From: Coralloluteibacterium thermophilum
Lineage (GTDB): Bacteria > Pseudomonadota > Gammaproteobacteria > Xanthomonadales > Xanthomonadaceae
Reading direction: 5' to 3'
DNA: 64,000 bases
Assembly (NCBI RefSeq): GCF_042654365.1
Contig: NZ_JBHSGG010000002.1
Span: 186,001-250,000, forward strand
Numbering within the stretch: position 1 is the stretch's first letter; every line of letters begins with the position of its first letter. The translations under genes were made by a program, and so were the position numbers. The notes under the pieces are model-generated. The model ran no database searches. It worked only from the letters and a program-made list of their open reading frames with translations, and had not been told where the DNA came from. Positions 34,409 through 43,119 of this stretch are shown here, in pieces.

Positions 34409-35407
34409 TCAACGCAGCAGTCGGTGGATGGCACGTCGCGGCACGGAGGCGATGTCGAAGGCGATGAACCCCAACAATAGTTGGAGCCCTAGAATAAGGG
34501 GTAGTGCCGCGAGCATTACGCGGCCAGCCGAAGCAGTCACACCCTCGGCGGCCGCGTCCGCCCAGAAATGGATGCCCGCGAGCAGGCCCAGCCCGACCAT
34601 CAGCACGCCGCCTACGAGTTCGACGCTCGCCAGAGACATGTCCCGGAGGAAGTAATTGTAGAAGACCCGCTTGAGGGTATTGCGGACATGCTTGTACATG
34701 AAGTCGACCAGGATGCGTCGCACGCTGAGGCCGCTCACCTCGTCGCCATATCGCGCATCCATAGGCACGTCCACCACCACGGCCCGCAGTGTATTGAGGC
34801 GGAACAAGATGTCGGTCTCGAAGAAGTAACGCCTGCTGATCTTGTGCATCGGCAACTTCGACACCAGCCGCGCATGTATTGCGGTATAGCCGTTCGTCGG
34901 GTCGAACAGGTCCCAGTAGCCCGACGAGATCTTCGTCATGAACGACAGTACCGCGTTGCCGAATATGCGCAATGGCGGCATACGCCCGATCTGCGCCAGA
35001 TCGTAGAAGCGATTTCCCTTCGTGTAGTCCGCCTCGCCCATCGCGATCGGTGCGATCAAGGCCGGGATCAGCGAGGGCTCCATCTGCCCGTCGCCGTCCA
35101 TCTTGACGATGATGTCACAGCCCTCCCGCTCGGCGCGGACGTAGCCAGCCATCACCGCTCCTCCAACACCGGTGTTGGTCTCGTTGAAGAGCACGGTCAC
35201 GCGCGCATCCGCGCAGCGCTCCTTCACGAGTCGACCGCTGCCATCGGGGCAACAGTCGTCGACGACGTAGATGCGATCAACCCAGTCAGGGATCCCCGCG
35301 ATGACCCCGAGGATGTGGCGGGTCACGCGGTAGGAGGGTATGACCACGGCCACGGAGCAGGTTGCGGGCACCCCTTCGGGGCTCCGCTGCGGGACAGGGA
35401 ACGTCAT
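34409..35407 (-). CDS. Second polyprenyl-phosphate glycosyltransferase-like GT2 with C-terminal membrane helices
   Basis: 332 aa from the ATG at 35407, 1 base after the preceding stop. GT2 features: VAVVIPSYRVTRHI, YVVDDCCPDGSG, NTGVGGAVMAGYVRAEREGC, VKMDGDGQMEPSLIP (DxD), GNRFYDL and RRYFFETDILFRLN. The Cys pair in VVDDCCPD is typical of a WcaA/DPM1 subgroup. Two C-terminal hydrophobic segments (LVGGVLMVGLGLLAGIHFW, LPLILGLQLLLGFIAFDIA) suggest membrane attachment and a lipid-phosphate acceptor. It lies with an SMR-type and a DUF2142 protein, forming a second possible three-component set. Confidence 0.85.
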   Translation of the reverse strand: MTFPVPQRSPEGVPATCSVAVVIPSYRVTRHILGVIAGIPDWVDRIYVVDDCCPDGSGRLVKERCADARVTVLFNETNTGVGGAVMAGYVRAEREGCDIIVKMDGDGQMEPSLIPALIAPIAMGEADYTKGNRFYDLAQIGRMPPLRIFGNAVLSFMTKISSGYWDLFDPTNGYTAIHARLVSKLPMHKISRRYFFETDILFRLNTLRAVVVDVPMDARYGDEVSGLSVRRILVDFMYKHVRNTLKRVFYNYFLRDMSLASVELVGGVLMVGLGLLAGIHFWADAAAEGVTASAGRVMLAALPLILGLQLLLGFIAFDIASVPRRAIHRLLR

Positions 35408-35408
35408 G

Positions 35409-36206
35409 TCAATGCCCCCCCGCCTCGTAGGAATGCGCGTACGCCCGGGCGAGCAGCGTCGCGATCGGCGTAGGCCAGAGCGATGCGAACATCGCGGCGT
35501 CTTCGCGTGCACGTACGCCACCGCGGACCCCGACGCTGGTCTCGCTCTCGGCGTGAATGCGATGGGCCATCAGCCGTTCACGAACAAAGCAGAACGCGCC
35601 AGGCCGGCGCGCGAGCCGGATCCATGCCTCCCAGTCGAGGTCCACCTTGAGATCCTCACGAAAAGTCACGCCGGTCGCTCCGGGCCCGAGAGTGACCGAA
35701 GGACAGGCAATCGGGCAGCCGAAGCGCAGCAGTCTCAGCTTGTCGGCCTCTCGCCGGATGCTCCGACGCCCCAAGAAGCCCAGCTCGAGCAGCAGGCGCT
35801 TGATTCTCAGCATCCGCGTGCGCGGCCGCTCGGTCTCGCCGAGCAGTTCCACGTAATCGGTCAGCACCAACGACGCGTCCGGAGCAGCCTCGGCCACCCG
35901 CATCGTCTTGGCCACGAAATCCGGCAGGTAGAGGTCGTCCTGATGCGCGATGGTCACCCAGCGCCGGCGTGCCTGCGCCACGGCCATGTTCCAGTCGCGG
36001 CCGATGCCGGCATTGGGCGCATGCACGGCGTAACGCGCGCCGAACCGCGCTGCCAGCGCTTCCAGCTCTCCAGACGGCGTCGACGTCGATACGACGATCT
36101 CCGAGCCCGCAAGCGTCTGCGACGCCAGCGACGCCAGGCAATCGGCGAGGTGCGGCGAACTCCGGTACGCGGGAACGACGAAGCTGTGATCGGGGGAACG
36201 TCCCAT
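35409..36206 (-). CDS. Family 2 glycosyltransferase
   Basis: 265 aa soluble GT-A enzyme. FVVPAYRSSPHLADCLASL begins the fold; the usual VDDxS is replaced by IVVSTSTPSG. The metal site is AHQDDLYLPDF (DD), with the acceptor-side FREDLKVDLDWEAWIRL. It ends in a run of G7 just before the stop and 1 base from the next start. Probably adds one sugar of the O-antigen repeat in the cytoplasm; donor and linkage cannot be told. Confidence 0.82.
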   Translation of the reverse strand: MGRSPDHSFVVPAYRSSPHLADCLASLASQTLAGSEIVVSTSTPSGELEALAARFGARYAVHAPNAGIGRDWNMAVAQARRRWVTIAHQDDLYLPDFVAKTMRVAEAAPDASLVLTDYVELLGETERPRTRMLRIKRLLLELGFLGRRSIRREADKLRLLRFGCPIACPSVTLGPGATGVTFREDLKVDLDWEAWIRLARRPGAFCFVRERLMAHRIHAESETSVGVRGGVRAREDAAMFASLWPTPIATLLARAYAHSYEAGGH

Positions 36207-36209
36207 GGT

Positions 36210-36590
36210 TCAGGCTGCCTTGCCGGTCAATGTCATCATCAGCACCCCGGACGACACCAGCACAAGCCCGAGCCACTGCACGGGTGCCAAGCGTTCGCCG
36301 TACAGGAGCCAGCTGGCGAGCGCGATGAGAATGTAGAAGAAGGATCCCGAGATCGCGAAAGCGACGCCCAGCTTGATCCGGCTGACCACCACGACCCACG
36401 TGATGAAGCCGATCCCCTGGATCGCGACGGCCGCGATGACCTCCGGCGAAAGGCAGGCGGCGATCAACCAGTTCAGTCCTTGGGGGACCGGGTCGCGCTG
36501 TGCGATCTGCGTCACCGCCCGCTTGACCAGCAACTGGCTGCCCAACGTGGAGCAGGTGACGAACACGATCATGAGGATCTCGCGGATCAT
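36210..36590 (-). CDS. SMR/ArnE-like four-helix membrane protein
   Basis: 126 aa with four membrane helices: about residues 3-22, 43-62, 69-91 and 99-119. Overall shape is small multidrug resistance, but the essential Glu14 of drug exporters is Ser14 here (VTCSTLGSQLL), as in the ArnE/ArnF branch that moves undecaprenyl-phosphate sugars. Wedged between a DUF2142 gene and GT2 genes (3- and 7-base gaps), it most likely serves as a lipid-linked sugar flippase rather than a drug pump. Confidence 0.7.
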   Translation of the reverse strand: MIREILMIVFVTCSTLGSQLLVKRAVTQIAQRDPVPQGLNWLIAACLSPEVIAAVAIQGIGFITWVVVVSRIKLGVAFAISGSFFYILIALASWLLYGERLAPVQWLGLVLVSSGVLMMTLTGKAA

Positions 36591-36597
36591 TATCGCC

Positions 36598-38550
36598 TCA
36601 AGGGTAGTACCGCGCGAGCAGCGCGAGGAGTCCGTCGGTGAGCGCGGCCATGACGACAGCCGGCACCAGAACCACGAGTCCGCGGTGGACCCAGGCCGCG
36701 TACCGCCCCACCGGCAGCGATCCCGCGGTGAAGCAGAAGGCGAACGCGAGGCAGGGTATGAAATAACGCCCCTGCAGTCCCATGATGATCGTAGAGTCGC
36801 GGACGGTCCAGAACAGGTACAGCGGCAGGCTGAGCATGGCCACCGCGCCTGCCGCGAATATCCACCCCGCCGCGACCGTGGCCGCCGGCGGCCTGGGCAC
36901 CGGCCAGCCCATTACCGCTGTTGCGCCGAGGCAGAACAGCAGCCCGAGGTAGCTGACCTTGGCCAGCGATACGTCCAGCCAGCCCAGCGCGCCGAGCGTA
37001 GACTTGAGAATCCATACACCGTGCGTGCTGACATAGGTGTCGAAGAACAGCCCCACGACTTCCAGGGGTCGGTCGGCGATCCGAGCAAGGTTGGCCGCCG
37101 GATCCACTCCGGGCAGCGGCGCAGCCGAGGACGACGCATACAGGACCCAGCCGATGTGGATCACGAAAGGAAGCAGCATGTACTTCAGGACCGCGGGAGT
37201 GAAGGTGCCGGCTTGCCGCAGGTAGGCCTGCCTCGCGAAGAGAATCGCCACCAGCACCCAGGCCGCCCCGGGCTTGGACAGGGCCAGGAACAGCGCGAGA
37301 AGCCCCAGGATCCACGTTGCGCGACGTACCGGGATCCGCTCCTCGATGACGCCACACACCGCGCCCAGCCAGGCCAGCGACGCCGCGATGTAGAGCGCGT
37401 CCGCCGAAACCGAAGCCATCTGGTAGACGGACATGGGCAGTAGCGCGCAGACGAACAGCACCCAGCGCGCGCGAATCGTCGCCCAGATTCCGAATGCGAT
37501 CAGTGCCGTGGCCAGCAGCAGGTTGCCCACGCGCGCGAGCAGCAGGAAGGTGCCCAGATCCTGGTCCGTGGCGCAGCTGACGACGTAGGCGGCGGCGGGA
37601 ACGGGATACAGCGTCGGCGAATAGCTGTCCGCTCCCTTCGGTAGATCCGCGGTTGTCCGCTGGCACGGCACCGGTGCCCGCAGTTGGTTGACCAGCTGCA
37701 ACCCGCTGAAGTGCACGCCGGGATCGAGGTAGCCGTTGAACCGTCCGTACATCTCGAAGATGTTCGGGAAAAGCTGGTCTCCGGTTGCGCCCAGGAAGGC
37801 GCCGTTCGCCATCTTCGCCGCCTTGGTGACGTGGGCGTACTCGTCGGTTACCGCTCCGGGCGGCGTCACCACCGCGTAGAGCGTGCCGAAGAAGAGAGAT
37901 ATCACCACGTACACCGGCACCAGCTTCGAGGTGCCTGCACCTCCTGTGGATGCCCGTGACTCGCGATCGGCGACACCCCATCCGCGCCAACCCCACAGCC
38001 ATGCGCTCCCCAGGACGAGGGCAATGCAGAACGCCGCGATCGCCAACCCGAACCAGGCGCGCGCGCCCGCGTCCCATGCTTCGGTCGACTGGAGGCCGAT
38101 GGTCACGTGAGGAGCGCTTTCGCCTGCCACGGGAACGGCCGATACGCAGCCGGGATGCAGGGAGACGCTGGTGACGCCTCGACGGTCGATTACCCGGTAG
38201 TCCTCGAGGCTTAGCGGCGCACGACCAGTGGCGACCACCTCCAGCGAGCACAACGAGGCCGTGCTTCCGGCCAGCGGCACTATCCGGATGCGCTCGTGCA
38301 ACCCGATCGGCACGAGGATGGACACGTCGCCCTCTGCGTCGGCCGGGAGCGACAGCGAGTTCTTCTCCACGAAATCCTCGCTGCCGGCGAAGAACACCCG
38401 GGTTCCCTCGGGCACACCGCCCGGGAAATCGAGCTGCACTTCCACCGTGCCCCGCATCCAGGCCTGGGAGAGCGAAGCGACTCCCAGGGCTCCGCACAGC
38501 AGCGCCAGCAGGAGCGGAAAGTGGCGCCTGAAGACCCGCGCAAGGTCCAT
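36598..38550 (-). CDS. DUF2142 polytopic membrane protein (putative GT-C)
   Basis: 650 aa from the ATG at 38550. A first helix (FPLLLALLCGALGVASLSQ) is followed by a periplasmic beta-rich region of about 150 residues, a second helix, then the DUF2142 core: VTPPGAVTDEYAHVTKAAKM, YPVPAAAYVVS and ALLPMSVYQMASVSADALY, with about ten helices. The acidic TDEYAH loop resembles the catalytic loop of GT-C enzymes. DUF2142 proteins are frequent in surface-polysaccharide loci and are uncharacterised. Here the gene is tightly linked to GT2 and SMR genes, so a periplasmic glycosyl transfer role is a reasonable inference. Confidence 0.72.
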   Translation of the reverse strand: MDLARVFRRHFPLLLALLCGALGVASLSQAWMRGTVEVQLDFPGGVPEGTRVFFAGSEDFVEKNSLSLPADAEGDVSILVPIGLHERIRIVPLAGSTASLCSLEVVATGRAPLSLEDYRVIDRRGVTSVSLHPGCVSAVPVAGESAPHVTIGLQSTEAWDAGARAWFGLAIAAFCIALVLGSAWLWGWRGWGVADRESRASTGGAGTSKLVPVYVVISLFFGTLYAVVTPPGAVTDEYAHVTKAAKMANGAFLGATGDQLFPNIFEMYGRFNGYLDPGVHFSGLQLVNQLRAPVPCQRTTADLPKGADSYSPTLYPVPAAAYVVSCATDQDLGTFLLLARVGNLLLATALIAFGIWATIRARWVLFVCALLPMSVYQMASVSADALYIAASLAWLGAVCGVIEERIPVRRATWILGLLALFLALSKPGAAWVLVAILFARQAYLRQAGTFTPAVLKYMLLPFVIHIGWVLYASSSAAPLPGVDPAANLARIADRPLEVVGLFFDTYVSTHGVWILKSTLGALGWLDVSLAKVSYLGLLFCLGATAVMGWPVPRPPAATVAAGWIFAAGAVAMLSLPLYLFWTVRDSTIIMGLQGRYFIPCLAFAFCFTAGSLPVGRYAAWVHRGLVVLVPAVVMAALTDGLLALLARYYP

Positions 38551-38554
38551 GGGT

Positions 38555-40864
38555 TCAGCATCCTTCCGCTGTGCGCGCAACCCACGACGTTTCACGGGGC
38601 GGATACGCGAGCGTGAACGGCGCGGTGTTGAGGCTGAAGTTGACGTTGTAGTACGGGTCCATCTCCAGCTTCCTGCCCCAACGGCTCTGCATGAACCGCT
38701 CCTCGCGCTTGAACCGCTCGATCTTCTCGGGAGTATTCTCGTAGCCGCGCGAGGCGGACTCGTGGTGGTAAAGCTCGGCGAACGGCGTCCAAAGGTTGCG
38801 GTAGCCGGCCTCGCGCACCCGCAGGCAGAAGTCGACGTCGTTGAAGGCCACGACCAAGCCCTCGTCCAGCCCACCGACCTGCTCGAAGACTTCTCGGCGC
38901 ACCACCGCGCATGCCGCGGTCACGGCGCTCAGGTTCTGGGCCAGGCCGGCGCGATGTTTGTCGCCAGGATAACCACGGGGCATGCCGACGTAGGCGTGCC
39001 CGGCGACTCCGCCGACACCCAGGATGGTGCCCGCGTGCTGGATGGTGTCGTTGGGGTAATAGAGCATGCAGCCCACGACTCCGATCTCCGGCCTGAGCGC
39101 ATGCGAGACCATTTCCGACAGCCACTCCGGGTGGATCGCCTCGATATCGTTGTTGAGCAGCGCGATGACTTCGCCCTTGGCTTCACGCGCACCACGGTTG
39201 TTGATCGCCGAGTAGTTGAACGGGCTGTCGTCGCGCAAGACGCGAACATTGCTCACGCTCTCCAACGAGGCGAAGTAGTCGAAGGTCTCGCGTTCACGCG
39301 AGCCGTTGTCGATCACCAATATCTCGAAAGCCGGGTAGTCGGTCAGCTTCTGAATCGAGTCGATGCACTGTTTCAGCAGGTCCGCGCGGTCGCGCGTCGG
39401 AATAAGAATGCTGACCAGCGGCGCGGGATCGGGGATCTCGTGCACTATGTGGTAGTAGCCGCTGTAGCCCGCCATCTCCTTGACCTTCGCCCGCGTCCCG
39501 GTGCGGTCGAAATGGTCCTGGATCGCCCGCAGCGCCGCGAGGTGGGCGTAGTTCTTCTCGCCCGGGGCCAGCGCCGTCGAGCCTTCGATCATGCGCCAGT
39601 GGTAGAGCACTCGCGGTACGTGGCCGATCTCATCGGCGCGCAGCCGCTCGACTGCCCGCAGCGTCAGGTCCCAGTCCTGCGCGCCATCGTAGCCCTGCCG
39701 GAAACCACCGATCTCGGTCACCAGGTCGCGCGCGTAGACGCCGAGGTGGCAGACGCAGTTCTGCGACAGGAACAGATCGGGATTCCAGTCCGACTTGAAG
39801 TACGGGTCGGAACGGCGCCCCGCGGCGTCGATCTTGTCCTCGTCGGTGAACAGCATCCGCCAGGAGGGGTTCTGCTGCAGTGCCAGCGCACAGTACTGCA
39901 GCGCCAGCGGGTGGAGCGTGTCGTCATGGTCAAGCAGGGCGACGTAGTCGCCGGTGGCCAGCGCCAGCGCACTGTTGGAGGCCGCCGCGATATGGCCATT
40001 GGTCTCGCGCCTGATCGCGCGGATGCGGCTGTCGGCCGCCACATACTGCTCGATCGTCCGCCAGACTGCCGGGTCCGTGGAGGCGTCGTCGGCGATGCAG
40101 AGTTCCCAGTAGGGATAGGTCTGCGCGATCACGCTGTCGAAGCAGGCGCGCAACCAGCGCTCGTCGGTGTTGTAGGTGGGCACCACGATGGAGAAACTGG
40201 GTGTCTGCTCCAGCGGCGGCATGGCTGTCAGGGCCTGCGCGATTCCCTCTGGCGAGCAGTCGTCGTAGAAGTCCACCCAGACCTCGTAGTCGGACACGTC
40301 GTTGCCGCCGGCATAAGCGGCGTACTTGTGGTAGAGCCGGTCGGCCATCCGCCTCGGCCCACCGCGCAGGAGGTCGACCAAGGTCGACGCGGCGAAGCGC
40401 AGCTTGCCCATCCCCTCGCGGGAAGCCATCACTTGGCCGAACATGCAGCGGGCGGCCTCGGCGCGGCTCAGCCGCCGCAACGTGAACGCCTCGATCTCGA
40501 ACTCGCAGGGAATCAGGCTGGGGTCGAAGCGCAGGCGGGTGACATCCGCGGTGAACCGCACCAGTCGCGAGACGGCATGCGAGCCCTGCCGCGCATCCGA
40601 AAGCGGCAGCACCTGCCGCTCTGCCTCGATCACGAAGCCGCGCGCGTAGTCCGGGTACAGCGCCGGAGCGTGGATGCGCCCACGGAACACCTTGATCCGC
40701 AGCTCGATCTCGTACCAGCCACCGACAAGCGGACCGGTCGTCAGCTCGACGTCGAACGAAGGGTCGTTGCCCGTCGCGCGCCAACGTTGCGATCGCTCTC
40801 CAGCGGCCCCGACGGGTTCGACCTGATTGAGCGGCTGCAGCGTGAAGGACATAGGATCGTTCAT
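38555..40864 (-). CDS. Double-domain GT2 glycosyltransferase (intact copy of a tandem pair)
   Basis: 769 aa. An N-terminal beta-rich domain (about 1-135; GGWYEIELRIKVFRGRIHAP) precedes GT2 domain 1 at about 222-430 with IADDAST (258-263) and DHDD (312-315), and GT2 domain 2 at about 480-720 with VIDNGS and NND (571-573). The second domain has the RfbC-like features SPFNYSAINN and NDVDFCLRVREAGYRNLWT. Two active sites suggest two consecutive sugar additions or a polymerase-like activity in the cytoplasm. It overlaps the upstream paralogue by 4 bases. Confidence 0.88.
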   Translation of the reverse strand: MNDPMSFTLQPLNQVEPVGAAGERSQRWRATGNDPSFDVELTTGPLVGGWYEIELRIKVFRGRIHAPALYPDYARGFVIEAERQVLPLSDARQGSHAVSRLVRFTADVTRLRFDPSLIPCEFEIEAFTLRRLSRAEAARCMFGQVMASREGMGKLRFAASTLVDLLRGGPRRMADRLYHKYAAYAGGNDVSDYEVWVDFYDDCSPEGIAQALTAMPPLEQTPSFSIVVPTYNTDERWLRACFDSVIAQTYPYWELCIADDASTDPAVWRTIEQYVAADSRIRAIRRETNGHIAAASNSALALATGDYVALLDHDDTLHPLALQYCALALQQNPSWRMLFTDEDKIDAAGRRSDPYFKSDWNPDLFLSQNCVCHLGVYARDLVTEIGGFRQGYDGAQDWDLTLRAVERLRADEIGHVPRVLYHWRMIEGSTALAPGEKNYAHLAALRAIQDHFDRTGTRAKVKEMAGYSGYYHIVHEIPDPAPLVSILIPTRDRADLLKQCIDSIQKLTDYPAFEILVIDNGSRERETFDYFASLESVSNVRVLRDDSPFNYSAINNRGAREAKGEVIALLNNDIEAIHPEWLSEMVSHALRPEIGVVGCMLYYPNDTIQHAGTILGVGGVAGHAYVGMPRGYPGDKHRAGLAQNLSAVTAACAVVRREVFEQVGGLDEGLVVAFNDVDFCLRVREAGYRNLWTPFAELYHHESASRGYENTPEKIERFKREERFMQSRWGRKLEMDPYYNVNFSLNTAPFTLAYPPRETSWVARTAEGC

Positions 40865-43119
40865 GACTCCTCCTTGAGACTCAGCAACGGGAGCGCCGCG
40901 GTTCTGGGGGTGAAATCAGCTTCGCGCAGCGGATCGATGGTGAATGCCCGGCCGCTCAGGGAGAGGTTCGGGCTGTATGCGGGATCCCGCTCCAGAGCAA
41001 GGCCCCAACGACGCTGCATCGTCTCGACCTCGGATGCGAACCGCGCCTGCTTCACGGGATCGTCCTCATACCCCCGGCTCGCGGATTCGTGGTGGATCAG
41101 TTCCGCGTAAGGCGTCCAGAGGTTGCGGTGACCCGCGCGCACGAGGCGCAGGCAGAAATCGACATCGTTGAACGCCACAGCCAGGGATTCGTCGAGCCCG
41201 CCAACCTCGTCGAAGGTTCTGCGGCGTACAGCCAGGCAGGCGGCCGTGACAGCGGACATCGACTGCACGGCCAGAGCCCGCCCGAACTGGCCAGGATGCA
41301 TGCGACCACGTCGCGTGTAGGGGTGTGCGGCGACGCCTTTCACTCCGAGGATCACGCCGGCGTGCTGCAGGGTCCGATCCGGATACAGCAGCCGCGCGCC
41401 CACCGCCCCGATCCCCGGCCTGCAGGCCTGCGATGCCAGCTCACGCAGCCAGTCGGCGTCGACGACCTCGATGTCGTTGTTGAGCAGCACGACGATGTCG
41501 CCGTCGCACTCCCGTACCGCGAAGTTGTTGATCGCCGAATAGTTGAACGGCGCGTCGTAGGCCAGGACCCGCACCCGCGCGTCGTCCTGCAGGCGCGCGA
41601 AATAGGCGTGCGTCGCCGGCTCCGCCGAGCCGTTATCGACGATCGTGATCCGGTAATCCACGCCCTCGGTGAGCGTCAGGATGCTGTCGACGCAGACCGA
41701 CAGCAGGTCCACGCGGTCGCGGGTCGGAATGACGATGTCGCAGCGCACGCCGCTCGGCAGCGGATGGCGCACACGTGCCGGGCGCCCCACGCCAGGCGCG
41801 AGCGCCTCGACCTCCGGTGCCGTCCGAGCGAGGTACGCGGTCAGTGCGTCCCCCATGTCGTCGAGGGCAGCGAACGCATCCAACGGGGCCGCAGGCTCGC
41901 CCGGAGGATCGAGGTGGTGGCGGGCGACGACGGGCAGGTGCAGCACGCCGTCCGGGCCCGCCTCGGCGCCAGCGGCCATGATCGCGGCGTAACGCCAGGC
42001 CCGGGAGGGCGGTGCCGCGTGGATCCAGCGAGCCAGCCACTCGCGCGACAGGAACGACGATGGTCCAACGTAATCATGCTGCGCCTGCAGGTCAGGATCC
42101 CATGCGGGCTTGAAGTACGGCCAGCGACGGATGTCGCCTGCCGCCAAGAAGTCCTCGTCGGTGTAGAGAAGCACCGCACCGGGCCGAGCCTCGAGCGCCT
42201 GCGCCACCCAGGCGAGCGCATGGGCTGGCATCCGCTCTCCGCCGGCGATCCAGGTCAGGTAACGGCCGCGCGCGGCCTTCGCTCCCGGACAGAAGCCGGC
42301 ATCGCCGTCGTCGAACTCGCGCACGCTCGGCCCGCCAGGCCCGCCAAGCCGGGCCATGCCCTTGGGAACGAGGATCTCGAAGTACGGGTAGGACTGCGCG
42401 AGCAGTGCTTCGAGGCAAGCGTCGCGCGTCGAGCTGTCGCCTTCCGGCAGCAGCACGACGCTGAACATCGGTTCACCTGCTGCCGCCGCCGCCGCTGAGG
42501 CAGGGCTACGTACCACCGCCGGACACTCCTGCGTCCGGATCCAGTCCAGATAGGCCGCGTCATCCTGCGCCGCAGTGTCCCCTCGATACTCGCTCCAGAC
42601 GAGTTCCAGCGCGGCCGCAGAGTCGCCGTCGCGCCGCGACGTCCGCAAGCCCTCGCCCAGGCGCGTCACGTCGCGAGCGCCGTTGCGCATCAACGCGCGC
42701 GCCATCAGCCATGCCGCCTCTGCCTCACCGAGGCGGTCGCAGCACAGGCCGTCGAACACGAAGCAGCAGACCGTCGTCGAGGGGTCGAACCGCAGTCCGC
42801 GGACCTCGCGATCGAAACGCACGATCGCGTCAAGGAGACCGGCCTTCGGATCGTAGCGCAGGGGCATACGGAGATCCTCGGCAAAGCCTTGCCCCTGGTC
42901 GACGTACACGCAAGGGTCGAGCACGCGGCCCTGGGTCGCGCGCAACGTCGCGCGCAACCGATACCAGCCGGCCGGGAGTGGCGGTTCCAACCGGTAGAGG
43001 AACTGCGGATCCTCGCCCAGACAGGTCCACTCGTTCGCGCCGCAGCGATCGAGCTGGACGGTGCCTTGGGGAGCGAACGGCGGTGGCATTGCCGACGGAC
43101 CGGGGTCGGACAGAGTCAC
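40861..43119 (-). CDS. Double-domain GT2 paralogue with degenerate first domain
   Basis: 752 aa from the GTG at 43119 (GTGA overlap with the upstream stop). Same three-part layout as its neighbour: N-terminal beta domain (AGWYRLRATLRATQGRVLDP), GT domain 1 at about 217-430, GT domain 2 at about 458-700. In domain 1 the nucleotide Asp motif is LVPKGMARL and the metal motif is IAGGERM (291-297) where the paralogue has LDHDDTL; only YTDEDFL and PYFKPAWDPDL remain. Domain 2 is intact (IVDNGSAE, NND at 547-549). So domain 1 probably binds or positions glycan rather than catalysing. Confidence 0.85.
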   Translation of the reverse strand: MTLSDPGPSAMPPPFAPQGTVQLDRCGANEWTCLGEDPQFLYRLEPPLPAGWYRLRATLRATQGRVLDPCVYVDQGQGFAEDLRMPLRYDPKAGLLDAIVRFDREVRGLRFDPSTTVCCFVFDGLCCDRLGEAEAAWLMARALMRNGARDVTRLGEGLRTSRRDGDSAAALELVWSEYRGDTAAQDDAAYLDWIRTQECPAVVRSPASAAAAAAGEPMFSVVLLPEGDSSTRDACLEALLAQSYPYFEILVPKGMARLGGPGGPSVREFDDGDAGFCPGAKAARGRYLTWIAGGERMPAHALAWVAQALEARPGAVLLYTDEDFLAAGDIRRWPYFKPAWDPDLQAQHDYVGPSSFLSREWLARWIHAAPPSRAWRYAAIMAAGAEAGPDGVLHLPVVARHHLDPPGEPAAPLDAFAALDDMGDALTAYLARTAPEVEALAPGVGRPARVRHPLPSGVRCDIVIPTRDRVDLLSVCVDSILTLTEGVDYRITIVDNGSAEPATHAYFARLQDDARVRVLAYDAPFNYSAINNFAVRECDGDIVVLLNNDIEVVDADWLRELASQACRPGIGAVGARLLYPDRTLQHAGVILGVKGVAAHPYTRRGRMHPGQFGRALAVQSMSAVTAACLAVRRRTFDEVGGLDESLAVAFNDVDFCLRLVRAGHRNLWTPYAELIHHESASRGYEDDPVKQARFASEVETMQRRWGLALERDPAYSPNLSLSGRAFTIDPLREADFTPRTAALPLLSLKEES

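Noticed and set aside
35412..35418. Second homopolymer (seven C) near the end of a GT2 gene
   Set aside because: It affects only the last residues before the stop, so slippage would hardly change the protein.
38228..41110. Very long open frame (about 960 codons) on the plus strand opposite the DUF2142 and GT2 genes
   Set aside because: Antisense shadow typical of high-GC DNA; no recognisable family, Arg/His-rich composition, and the minus-strand genes have complete motifs.
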